Shown one piece after another: positions 1 to 6,831 of a stretch of DNA of 64,000 nt. Both the position numbers and the translations under genes were made by a program. Numbering within the stretch: position 1 is the first letter of the stretch; each line of letters opens with the position of its first letter. This DNA comes from Sphingobacteriaceae bacterium (GTDB taxonomy: Bacteria; Bacteroidota; Bacteroidia; UBA7662): contig JAUXNJ010000013.1 of the NCBI GenBank assembly GCA_030682795.1, forward strand, positions 1 to 64,000, given 5' to 3'. Below the pieces are notes generated by a model. It was not told where the DNA came from and ran no database searches. It saw only the letters and a list, made by a program, of their open reading frames with translations.

Positions 1-131
1 ATTTGCTCAACCAAGAGCGGATACCTGTTGCTAGTGGCGCGTACATCATTCACGTAAACGCTCCTGGCATTGGTGAAAAAGTGGTGAAGTGGTTTGGTGT
101 AATGCGTCCAATTGACCTTGATACTTTCTAA
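1..131 (+). CDS. C-terminal end of a large surface protein (partial)
   Basis: An open frame runs in from the left edge (first full codon at base 3) and stops with TAA at 129-131, giving about 42 residues. The tail contains IPVASGAYIIHVNAPGIGEK and then VVKWFGVMRPIDLDTF. I associate tails of this kind (small beta strands, then KWFG and RPxDLDxF) with the ends of very long Bacteroidota cell-surface proteins, but that is from memory. Only the C-terminus is visible, so the function cannot be given. No clear terminator follows. Confidence 0.6.
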   Translation, partial: LLNQERIPVASGAYIIHVNAPGIGEKVVKWFGVMRPIDLDTF

Positions 132-258
132 TCATAAATGATCATGATGACACCCTCCCTTTGCTTAGGGCGCTTTTGATTAAAGTTTTCAGGCATTTTT
201 CTCATGCAATTTAATAAATTCGTGGGGAGAATAATCATCCAAACTAAACCAACAACCC

Positions 259-810
259 ATAATCAAAGCCCTCGTTTTTGTTCTGCTGTGCAGCCTGGCG
301 CTAAATACCGCTGCGCAAGATTTTAAAGCCAATGTGTCGGCCTCCGTTGGTTTGACACTGCCACGTGTGCGCTTACAACTTGAATTGCCTATTAGAAGCA
401 GTGCAAGCTACGGTCTGAATACTACAGCCTACTTTGTTACTTGGTCTGGCTTGGTGTTCGAACCCTTTGTTCGATTTTACGAAGATGGCTACCGAAACGA
501 CAAAGGCTCGTTTGTTCAATTAAAAATGCTGTATGGCCTACTTTCGTCAGATAGATATGCCGAGTTTAGTTCAAATATTTTCAGAAATACTGACCCTCAC
601 TATGGGGCTGGTTTGGCTGCTGGAAGAAAGTATGTGATTTTGGAGCATTTTTCTATAGAGATCATCGGCGGCGTTCGTTTTCTCACCCAACCAAAATCCT
701 TGGATTTTAACAATGGAACGGGCAATTTCAATTTTTCAGATGGGTTTGTGTGGTATATCTCCAACGGTATGCCTATTGATTTTCAAGTTAAATTTGGTAT
801 TCAATTATAG
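259..810 (+). CDS. Secreted beta-rich (barrel-like) protein with apparent ATA start
   Basis: Unknown function. The first standard start codon in this frame is GTG at 334, but the frame is open back to 235. Codons from 259 encode a textbook signal peptide (IIKALVFVLLCSLALNTAAQ, Ala-X-Ala type cleavage before Asp). No ATG, GTG or TTG lies between the upstream TAA (232) and 334, so the natural start seems to be ATA at 259, or an ATG that mutated to ATA. The mature part (about 163 residues) alternates hydrophobic and polar residues with aromatic girdles and ends in an amphipathic strand (QVKFGIQL), as small outer-membrane barrels do. If GTG 334 were used, the export signal would be lost. Confidence 0.55.
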   Translation: MIKALVFVLLCSLALNTAAQDFKANVSASVGLTLPRVRLQLELPIRSSASYGLNTTAYFVTWSGLVFEPFVRFYEDGYRNDKGSFVQLKMLYGLLSSDRYAEFSSNIFRNTDPHYGAGLAAGRKYVILEHFSIEIIGGVRFLTQPKSLDFNNGTGNFNFSDGFVWYISNGMPIDFQVKFGIQL

Positions 811-1169
811 CGAGCAAGACGGCGGTAGCTGTCTTGAGCAGTATATTGCCAATAGTTAGACTTCCTTGCCAGGTACTTGCTAAATAGACACTTCATTCGA
901 TGCACCCTTCTGAAGTTGTGGCTCGCTGCTAATGAAAATCAGTAAGATCGACCTCTTAAATGTATAGGGATGCATTTTTTTAAACCGATTTTTATTAATT
1001 CGCTTCTCATGGAAGTTGTGATAGATTGCTTAAATTGCATTGAAAGCTGTCTGTAAACGCGAGTTAATATCAACTAAGCCCATGGCCTCTACCTATTTTT
1101 TACCCCAGGTTAGAAGTCTATTCATCTACCCCAATTACTATCCAAACTAAATGTAAACGCCTATTAGCT
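811..1169. other. Intergenic stretch without a gene
   Basis: These 359 bases contain no credible reading frame. The only structure I see is a short AT-rich hairpin followed by T residues near 958-981, listed separately. No consensus TAnnTTTG promoter is obvious before the gene at 1170. Confidence 0.6.
958..981 (+). terminator. Weak hairpin plus T-tract
   Basis: AAATGTAT (958-965), loop AGGG, ATGCATTT (970-977) with one G-T wobble, then more T residues. It lies about 150 bases after the stop at 810 and could end that transcript. The stem is AT-rich, so this is tentative. Confidence 0.3.
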
Positions 1170-2156
1170 ATGCGGATTTTTATCACCGGCATTACTGGTT
1201 TTTTAGGATTTCATGTAGCTAAGGCGTGTGCGCAAGCGGGACATGAGGTGGTGGCTTTGGTGCGTAGTCCAGCACAACTGTCCCTTCGGTTTCCCTTTCC
1301 TGTTGAATTACTCTGTGGGGAGTTGACGCAGCTGGAGGTACTACGAAAGGGACTGGCGTTGGTAGATGCTGTAATTCATTGTGCAGCAGATGCGCGTATG
1401 GGGGCATTCGAAAACGACGCGCAAAAGCAAACCAATATAGCAGGCTTGAAATGCCTGATGGTAGCATCCCAACTATGCGGCGTAAACCGTTTTATCTATA
1501 TCAGCACTGCCAATACCATCCAGCCGGGCACTGCAGAAAAGCCGGCCGATGAGACCGTGGCTTTGGACTGCTCTCGGCACTTGCTTCCTTATGTAAATTC
1601 CAAAATAGTTGCTGAGGCTATATTACGCCAAGCCTTTCAAAAAAGCGGTTTCCCAATGATCATTTTGAATCCCACTTTCATCCTTGGTCCGGAGGGAGTA
1701 GAAAAAAGCTCAGGGAAGTTGCTTTTGAAAGCTTTGGGCAGAAAGCTTTTATTTGTTCCAAGTGGTGGGAAGAATGTTGTTGATGTGCGAGATGTAGGGA
1801 CTGCCGTATTGCAAAGCTTGGCCCACGGGAAGCTCGGGGAGGCCTATTTGCTTAGTAATCAAAATATGAGTTATAAAGAGCTTTTTAATAGCTGTTGTGC
1901 AGTAGCTCAGTTTAAACCGGTTCAATGCGCTATTCCGAACCACCTATTGTGGCTATTAGGAGCCTTGGGAACAGCTTATGAACGACTCACCGGTAAGAGC
2001 TTTGCTGTTAATCATAAAACCATGGCTCTCGCTACTCAGCAACATTTTTACACCTCAGCAAAAGCAAAAAGGGAACTAGGGTTTGAGCCAAGAAATGTTC
2101 AAGAAACACTGGAAGACACTATAAAATACCTTAGAGATGGAGCGTTTTTTTCTTAA
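1170..2156 (+). CDS. NAD(P)-dependent epimerase/dehydratase, possible ceramide reductase
   Basis: Extended short-chain dehydrogenase, 328 residues, the usual length. The Rossmann motif GITGFLG is at residues 7-13. The catalytic Ser lies in ISTAN (S112), and Tyr141/Lys145 form YxxxK (YVNSK). It resembles dihydroflavonol-4-reductase-like SDRs acting on ketones or sugar derivatives. Its 3' end overlaps the next gene by 20 bases if that gene starts at 2137, or sits one base before it if the start is ATG 2158, so the two are surely co-transcribed. The partner is a YghO-like acyltransferase. A pair of such an SDR and such an acyltransferase recalls CerR and bCerS, the ceramide reductase and synthase described in Caulobacter. 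SDR membership is firm; the ceramide role is inference. Confidence 0.85.
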   Translation: MRIFITGITGFLGFHVAKACAQAGHEVVALVRSPAQLSLRFPFPVELLCGELTQLEVLRKGLALVDAVIHCAADARMGAFENDAQKQTNIAGLKCLMVASQLCGVNRFIYISTANTIQPGTAEKPADETVALDCSRHLLPYVNSKIVAEAILRQAFQKSGFPMIILNPTFILGPEGVEKSSGKLLLKALGRKLLFVPSGGKNVVDVRDVGTAVLQSLAHGKLGEAYLLSNQNMSYKELFNSCCAVAQFKPVQCAIPNHLLWLLGALGTAYERLTGKSFAVNHKTMALATQQHFYTSAKAKRELGFEPRNVQETLEDTIKYLRDGAFFS

Positions 2157-2157
2157 A

Positions 2158-3312
2158 ATGGTAAGTACTCGGCAGGATAAAGCGGCATTCCATCGTTTGC
2201 CGTTTCAGATTTATGCTGGGGATCCTAACTGGGTACCTCAAATCAGACAAGAGGTGGACGCGGTATTTGATCCAAAGCAGAATAAGTATTTTACACATGG
2301 CCGATGTGAACGCTGGTTGCTTTACAATGCGCACTCGCAAGTGATAGGAAGAATTGCGGCGTTTATTAATGATAAAAAGGCTAATACTTTTAAGCAACCA
2401 ACGGGTGGGATTGGTTTTTTTGAATGTATCAATGAGCAATTGGCTGCTAATTATTTGTTTGATCACGCCAAAAATTGGTTGAAGCAGCAGGGGATGGAGG
2501 CGATGGATGGACCTATTAATTTTGGGGAGAACAATAAATTTTGGGGATTGCTTATCTCTAATTATGACTTCCCGACTTATTTCGGTCAAAACTACAATCC
2601 ATCCTATTATAAAACACTCTTTGAGCAATACGGCTTTCAGGTATATTACAATCAACTAGTCAATTACCGGCGCATAAATGAACCTGTGCCCCTAAAATAC
2701 CGTCAAAAAGCGGAAATGGTGTTGGCCGATCCAGCCTATCGCATACAACCAATGGAGGTGAAAAAACTCACAAAATTTGCTGAGGATTTCAGGTCTGTAT
2801 ACAATGCTGCCTGGGTAACCCACGATAACTTTAAGCCCATGACAGCGGAAATGGCGAGGTCAATATTTAAAAAGATGAAGCCTATTATTGATGAACGCTT
2901 GGTTTGTTTTGTATATCATCATGAGCAACCAGTGGCCTTTTGTTTGGGTATTCCCGATTTAAATCCGGTATTCAAGCGGCTGTCGGGCAATCTCAATCTG
3001 CTGGGGAAATTGAAGTTTTTAATATTTAGGCAGCTGACAGCAATTAAAAGGGTCAATGGGGTAGCCATAGGTGTGCACCCTGATTTTCAAAGGCGTGGCA
3101 TTGAAGGAGCGATTTTTACCGATTTAGCTAACCGCCTTCAAGGCAAATCGAACTACCACGATGTTGTGGTTACTTGGGTGGGGGATTTTAATCCAAAAAT
3201 GCAATTCATATTTGAAGACCTAGGCTTTGTTGTAGCTGCTAGAATGGCAACATACCGATGTTTATTCGATCCTACAGCCGTATTTGAAAGAAGTCCGATC
3301 ATCGAAAAATGA
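2158..3312 (+). CDS. GNAT-fold acyltransferase, YghO-like (possible bacterial ceramide synthase)
   Basis: About 384 residues. The N-terminal part has the signature I associate with the YghO-like family: RLPFQIYAGDPNWVPQIRQE, a DPKQNKYF segment, then VIGRIAAFIND. The C-terminal half has a GNAT acyl-CoA-binding loop, VHPDFQRRGIEGAIF (Q-R-R-G-x-x motif). ATG 2158 follows the upstream stop by one base. An in-frame ATG at 2137 would add seven residues and create a 20-base overlap; either is possible. The family is usually annotated only as N-acetyltransferase. Because Bacteroidota make sphingolipids and the upstream gene is a reductase, N-acylation of a sphingoid base is a reasonable guess. No serine palmitoyltransferase lies in the window. 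Confidence 0.8.
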   Translation: MVSTRQDKAAFHRLPFQIYAGDPNWVPQIRQEVDAVFDPKQNKYFTHGRCERWLLYNAHSQVIGRIAAFINDKKANTFKQPTGGIGFFECINEQLAANYLFDHAKNWLKQQGMEAMDGPINFGENNKFWGLLISNYDFPTYFGQNYNPSYYKTLFEQYGFQVYYNQLVNYRRINEPVPLKYRQKAEMVLADPAYRIQPMEVKKLTKFAEDFRSVYNAAWVTHDNFKPMTAEMARSIFKKMKPIIDERLVCFVYHHEQPVAFCLGIPDLNPVFKRLSGNLNLLGKLKFLIFRQLTAIKRVNGVAIGVHPDFQRRGIEGAIFTDLANRLQGKSNYHDVVVTWVGDFNPKMQFIFEDLGFVVAARMATYRCLFDPTAVFERSPIIEK

Positions 3313-3417
3313 CTTGCTGCTGTTTTATGGGTGTTTAATTAGCGAGGCATACTTAAAGCTGTTGCAGAGCATAATGCCACTGGGACTAGCCCTGTTAAAT
3401 AGGACTTATAGGGTTGG

Positions 3418-3451
3418 AGGCAAGATCAAAAAAATCCTTCCTATCTTGCCT
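3418..3451. repeat. Inverted repeat upstream of the HNH nuclease gene
   Basis: AGGCAAGAT (3418-3426) and its exact complement ATCTTGCCT (3443-3451) flank a 16-base A/C/T-rich loop, ending 20 bases before the ATG at 3472. It could be an operator, or a leader hairpin if transcription starts upstream. The second arm contains TATCTTGC, which resembles a -7 element with one shift. Confidence 0.4.
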
Positions 3452-3471
3452 TGGCACAGAACAAAGCTTCA

Positions 3472-3885
3472 ATGAAAAAACTAGCCTTACTTCTTTTCCT
3501 ATTGCTACTGCATTTTTGTGCTTTTGCCCAGAGCAGATATGTTTCGGAAACAACCAAGAAGATTGTCTACGCACGCGATGGGGGTATTTGTAAGTGCTGC
3601 GGAAGTGCTTTGAATTTAGAATACGACCACATTACGCCTTTTTCATGCGGGGGAGGGAATGAAGCGGCGAACATCCAACTCCTTTGTCAAAAATGCAATC
3701 GCAGCAAATCAAACAGTTGCTATTGCAAGCTGCATAATAGAAAAGTGGGCACCAATTGTTGCGATGGCGCTACTACGTCCCAAAAGAAAAGTCCTGCCCG
3801 GCAGTGCTCAGGCATCACCAAAAAAGGGGCGGGTTGCAAAAACAGAACTACCAATGCAAATGGCCGTTGTCACTTACACCAATAA
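3472..3885 (+). CDS. Exported HNH endonuclease with C-terminal Cys/His motif
   Basis: 137 residues. The start is taken at ATG 3472 because it gives a classic signal peptide (KKLALLLFLLLLHFCAFAQ, cleavage near residue 20). The HNH fold is clear: C40/C43 and C72/C75 as the zinc clamp, D52-H53 as catalytic His, GGG then N64/N68, and LCQKCNRSKS closing the motif. A second Cys/His module, CSGITKKGAGC...GRCHLH (C112, C122, C133, H135/H137), follows; it resembles a small motif (DUF5763-like, from memory) seen at the ends of varied Bacteroidota proteins. A nuclease sent out of the cytoplasm could serve DNA scavenging, defence against incoming DNA or competition. No immunity gene is recognisable nearby. 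Exact role unknown. Confidence 0.75.
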   Translation: MKKLALLLFLLLLHFCAFAQSRYVSETTKKIVYARDGGICKCCGSALNLEYDHITPFSCGGGNEAANIQLLCQKCNRSKSNSCYCKLHNRKVGTNCCDGATTSQKKSPARQCSGITKKGAGCKNRTTNANGRCHLHQ

Positions 3886-3902
3886 TTACTTAAACCAGCG
3901 AT

Positions 3903-4139
3903 ATGAGTTTATTATTTGCCATTCATCCAACTGCTGAAGCAGTCATGATATCGGAATCTTTGAAAGGAAGCAATCAAATTACGTTCCTTGAGCAGATTGC
4001 ACGTCGTGAGAATGAAGCATTTTACCTGGCGGTTGAAACTTTAACGAGTCTCAGCAGGTCGCCTGACCTGGATGTTAAGATTTTTAAGGCGATGGACAAG
4101 GTTTGCCAAATGATGTACGAGCAGCACAAGGGACGGTGA
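3903..4139 (+). CDS. Small hypothetical protein
   Basis: 78 residues, not recognised. It starts 17 bases after the nuclease stop and may be co-transcribed with it. There is no signal peptide or membrane segment. The middle and end look helical (SNQITFLEQIARRENEAFYL, then DLDVKIFKAMDKVCQMMYEQ), as in a small soluble helical bundle. Its position suggests, but does not show, a link with the exported HNH nuclease. It could also be a chance frame. Confidence 0.45.
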   Translation: MSLLFAIHPTAEAVMISESLKGSNQITFLEQIARRENEAFYLAVETLTSLSRSPDLDVKIFKAMDKVCQMMYEQHKGR

Positions 4140-4242
4140 AATAGGAGGTGCTTAGTAAGCTGAGGAAATTAAGTTTCTGCCGCCCAGTATGTAGCTGGGT
4201 TTTAACTTCAGTACAAGCAAAATCAATTTGAAAGCCATTAAA

Positions 4243-4635
4243 ATGAATAGAATAGGCATCTTGTTTTTCGTTTTGATGCTGTGCGCTGGCCTGGCCGATG
4301 CCCAATCCATGTACGATGGGTCGGGCCGCCAAATAGGCAGGGTAGATGGCGAGCGCTATTACGACGGCAGTGGCAGGTTTATAGGCAGGGTAGCTGGCGA
4401 ACGCATTTATGATGGTGCGGGCAGGCTACTGGGCAGGATAGACGGGGAACGCATTTACGACGGACAAGGACGCCTGCTTGGGCGGGTAGATGGAGACAGG
4501 CTTTACAACAGCACCGGCAGCCGTTTGGGGAGGATTGATGGCGACAGGATTTACGATGCCTCAGGGCGTTTCATCGCCAGAGCAGATGGATTGCGTAGAA
4601 GGCAGGTCGTTTTATTCTTTTATTTTTATTGGTAG
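4243..4635 (+). CDS. Secreted protein of six 16-residue YDGSGRxIGRxDGER repeats
   Basis: 130 residues. ATG 4243 gives a signal peptide (MNRIGILFFVLMLCAGLADA). The mature protein is almost entirely six consecutive 16-residue units with consensus [IY]YDGSGRxIGRxDGER, followed by a short tail ending in aromatic residues (VVLFFYFYW). Such regular Tyr/Gly/Arg/Asp hairpins would close into a small beta-propeller or flower-like fold; related repeat proteins occur in Bacteroides, where I recall the label 5-fold beta-flower. Function is unknown. The TTG 15 bases upstream is an unlikely start. Confidence 0.7.
   Translation: MNRIGILFFVLMLCAGLADAQSMYDGSGRQIGRVDGERYYDGSGRFIGRVAGERIYDGAGRLLGRIDGERIYDGQGRLLGRVDGDRLYNSTGSRLGRIDGDRIYDASGRFIARADGLRRRQVVLFFYFYW
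4309..4596 (+). repeat. Six tandem 48-bp coding repeats
   Basis: Six in-frame units of 48 bases encode the repeats of the preceding gene. Units 1-4 are most alike. Unit 5 (LYNSTGSRLGRIDGDR) and unit 6 (IYDASGRFIARADGLR) have diverged, as expected for an old array with capped ends. Confidence 0.75.
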
Positions 4636-4704
4636 GGAGCTAAAAAAACACGACTTACTGTAATGTTTCCTTATTTGTTGGTGCCGCTCAGGTTATTACG
4701 CTTA

Positions 4705-4911
4705 TTAATCGGCTTGTTTTTGCTGAGGTACTGCCCCCACTTCATGCCCAAACATCTGCAACACCTGGTTTACCTTGTCGAGCCGTAAATTTTCTTTGCC
4801 TTGCTCGAGTTCACGCAAGAATCGTAAACCTACACCTGCTTTTATCGCAAATTCGGGCTGGGTGAGTTTTACAGCTTTTCTTTTGGTTTTAACAAAATCA
4901 GACAAGCTCAT
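4705..4911 (-). CDS. HipB/Y4mF-like XRE-family repressor, orphan antitoxin
   Basis: 68 residues, typical of Y4mF-type HipB antitoxins. The helix-turn-helix is TQPEFAIKAGVGLRFLRELE, followed by LDKVNQVLQMFGHEVGAV, a common ending of this family. The start is placed at the ATG complementary to 4909-4911 (MSLSDFVK), because the 26-residue upstream extension to 4989 runs through two operator palindromes. HipB proteins normally repress their own operon and neutralise the kinase HipA encoded just downstream. Here only 69 bases separate the stop from a convergent gene, so no hipA is present. The four operators upstream imply strong autoregulation and perhaps control of the divergent GH13 gene. Confidence 0.8.
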   Translation of the reverse strand: MSLSDFVKTKRKAVKLTQPEFAIKAGVGLRFLRELEQGKENLRLDKVNQVLQMFGHEVGAVPQQKQAD

Positions 4912-4913
4912 TT

Positions 4914-4931
4914 TATACCTTTTAGGGTGTA
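4914..4931. promoter_or_regulatory. Operator palindrome 1 (HipB-like)
   Basis: TATACC-N6-GGTGTA, an 18-bp near-perfect dyad. It begins two bases from the repressor start codon (4909-4911), so a bound repressor would block the transcript leader. Confidence 0.7.
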
Positions 4932-4943
4932 AAAATGCGTTTT

Positions 4944-4977
4944 TTTGTTTAAATACACCTCTTAAGGTATAATTTTG
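4944..4977 (+). promoter_or_regulatory. Possible rightward promoter inside the operator array
   Basis: TTTG (4944-4947), a 22-base spacer, then TAATTTTG (4970-4977), which matches the TAnnTTTG -7 consensus. The spacer is a little longer than the usual 19-20. Transcription would run toward the GH13 gene at 5199 and pass operators 3 and 4, so the repressor could control that gene. Confidence 0.35.
4954..4971. promoter_or_regulatory. Operator palindrome 2 (HipB-like)
   Basis: TACACC-N6-GGTATA, exactly 40 bases from site 1. Its right end overlaps a plus-strand TAATTTTG box at 4970-4977. Confidence 0.7.
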
Positions 4978-4993
4978 GATTTTTTGCATTAAT

Positions 4994-5011
4994 TATACCC
5001 TCTAGGGTGTT
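4994..5011. promoter_or_regulatory. Operator palindrome 3 (HipB-like)
   Basis: TATACC-N6-GGTGTT, exactly 40 bases from site 2. The last base departs from symmetry. Confidence 0.65.
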
Positions 5012-5032
5012 TTTTTGATAGTATTTTAGAAT

Positions 5033-5050
5033 TATACCTAAAAAGGTATA
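5033..5050. promoter_or_regulatory. Operator palindrome 4 (HipB-like)
   Basis: TATACC-TAAAAA-GGTATA, with perfect arms, 39 bases from site 3. The consensus of all four is TAYACC-N6-GGTRTA, close in design to the E. coli HipB operator TATCC-N8-GGATA. Confidence 0.7.
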
Positions 5051-5198
5051 AAATACTTGTTACTTCTTCAATCCTGAGTAGCCGTCAGCCTCCTAAAATA
5101 ACTTAATGCCATGCGCAACGCAACAAATGCTTTAGCCTCAAGTCAGGATTTTTTAGAATTGTGCGAATTACTTAGCTTGCAAGCTAATCCCCTTAAAA

Positions 5199-6611
5199 AT
5201 GCCCACTTTTTTTGCAACTCCATCCAAGTCGAAAAGCTTTTTGCAGCAATTTAGCAAGCTACAAGTTGGGCTGTTGTGCTTATTGCTAACCACAGCGGGC
5301 TGTAAAAAAGACGGGCCCAACAATCCTATCAACCCGGTAACGCCCTCTGTTCGCCCAGGATATGGCCAGCCCTTTACAGCTTTGCCGGCCATCGAAGACA
5401 TTGTGATGTACGAGGTCAACCTGCGGGCCTTTGGTCCAGGCAGCAATTTGCAAGCCGTCATCGCCAAGCTCGACCACATTAAAAGTCTAGGCACCAACGT
5501 CATTTGGCTTATGCCCATCCATCCCATTGGTACGCTGAAATCAGTAAATTCTCCCTATTCGGTACGCGATTACAAGGCCGTGGCCAGCGAATATGGCAGC
5601 TTGGCCGATCTGCGGCAATTGACCGACGCCGCCCACGCGCGCGGCATGGCCGTGATGCTTGATTGGGTGGCCAACCATACGGCTTGGGACCACCCTTGGC
5701 TCGACAGTACCAGTTGGTACACCCAAGACGCCAGTGGCACCATCATTCATCCGCCTCTAACCAATTGGTTGGATGTGGCAGATTTGAATTTTAACAACCA
5801 AAACATGCGCAAGGCCATGATCGAGGCCATGCACTACTGGATTTATGAGGCCAACATCGACGGTTTTCGGTGCGATTATGCCGATGGCGTACCCTTCGAT
5901 TTTTGGCAACAGGCCATTCAAAGCACCGATACCATGGCGCAGCGTAACATCATATTTTTTGCCGAGGGAAAGCGTAGCAATCATTTTGAGGCAGGATTTG
6001 ATTTGTGTTTTGGTTGGTCTTTCAACACGGCTTTGAAGAATATTTTCATTGCTGAACCTGCCTACAATTTGTACGCCGCCAGCAGCAATGAATATCGCAA
6101 TACCCCTCCAGGGAAGCATTGGGTGCGTTTCACTACCAATCACGATGCATCGGCCTGGGAAGCTACTCCCATTCAAATTTTTAATGGGCAGGCAGGTGCT
6201 ATGTCGGCTTGGGTCATTACCAATTTTTTGAATGGCGTTCCGCTTATTTACAGCAGTCAAGAAGTAGCCACGGTTAACACTGTGCCTTTTTTCAGTCGCT
6301 CCACCATCAATTGGAATGCAAACCCTGCTTTTTTAGCCGCCAAACAACGCATGCTGCAGTTTTATGCCAGCTCCGCAGCCGCAAAAAAGGGAACGATCAC
6401 CAGTTTTTCTCACTTTGATGTGGTTGCTTTTACCAAATCGCACGCAGCCGAAACAGTAGCCATTATAGCCAATGTGCGCAACAGCCAGCAATCGATGAGT
6501 TTGCCTGCCGAGCTGGCCAACAAAACCTGGTGGGATGTGATGGCGCAAGATTCGCTCAGCTTGGGTGCCGAATTAACCCTGGCGCCGTATCAGTATTATA
6601 TTTTAAGATGA
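5199..6611 (+). CDS. GH13 alpha-amylase family lipoprotein
   Basis: 470 residues. The N-terminus ends in a lipobox (LLLTTAGC), so the enzyme is a lipoprotein, probably outer-membrane anchored. The (beta/alpha)8 barrel motifs are in order: DWVANHTAWDHPW (region I), GFRCDYADG with nucleophile Asp226 (region II), FFAEGKR with acid/base Glu256 (region III), and TTNHD with Asp316 (region IV). A short C-terminal beta domain ends at ILR. It should cleave alpha-1,4-glucans such as starch, glycogen or maltodextrins. No SusC/D/E genes adjoin it. Upstream is the HipB-like operator array, 148 bases from the last site to the ATG. The start is the first ATG giving a lipoprotein signal; a later TTG is possible. 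Confidence 0.9.
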   Translation: MPTFFATPSKSKSFLQQFSKLQVGLLCLLLTTAGCKKDGPNNPINPVTPSVRPGYGQPFTALPAIEDIVMYEVNLRAFGPGSNLQAVIAKLDHIKSLGTNVIWLMPIHPIGTLKSVNSPYSVRDYKAVASEYGSLADLRQLTDAAHARGMAVMLDWVANHTAWDHPWLDSTSWYTQDASGTIIHPPLTNWLDVADLNFNNQNMRKAMIEAMHYWIYEANIDGFRCDYADGVPFDFWQQAIQSTDTMAQRNIIFFAEGKRSNHFEAGFDLCFGWSFNTALKNIFIAEPAYNLYAASSNEYRNTPPGKHWVRFTTNHDASAWEATPIQIFNGQAGAMSAWVITNFLNGVPLIYSSQEVATVNTVPFFSRSTINWNANPAFLAAKQRMLQFYASSAAAKKGTITSFSHFDVVAFTKSHAAETVAIIANVRNSQQSMSLPAELANKTWWDVMAQDSLSLGAELTLAPYQYYILR

Positions 6612-6831
6612 GGCAGTAACGCTGGTCTTGTAATCTTGTAAGCCAAAGAGGTGCTTTTTCTGGAAAAAGAAGGCAAGTTGTTAGCCTAAGTACAAAAGGC
6701 TTTGGCGAGAAAAATTGGCACCTCAAGCCTAAACCAAATCGAATAGTTATAAGCCATGTTAATGTGCTAATAGGTTTAATTTACGCACAGTTTTGTTGCG
6801 ATTTAACTTTTGGGAGGGTATACAGCTTCTT

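Noticed and set aside
811-1169. tRNA or other structured RNA gene
   Set aside because: No cloverleaf, CCA end or conserved RNA signature was seen here or in the other intergenic gaps.
2131-2655. 174-residue minus-strand frame opposite the GNAT gene
   Set aside because: Lies against a gene with conserved family motifs and has no features of its own.
3284-3475. 63-residue plus-strand frame between the GNAT and HNH genes
   Set aside because: Overlaps both genes, has no protein-like pattern, and covers the inverted repeat before the HNH gene.
4909-4989. Longer HipB-like protein starting at 4989
   Set aside because: The extra 26 residues are encoded by operator palindrome DNA and do not fit the family N-terminus.
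4914-5050. Regularly spaced repeats resembling a short CRISPR array
   Set aside because: The repeats are 18-bp dyads with a variable six-base centre, spaced 21-22 bases apart, next to an HTH repressor gene and without cas genes. Operators explain them.
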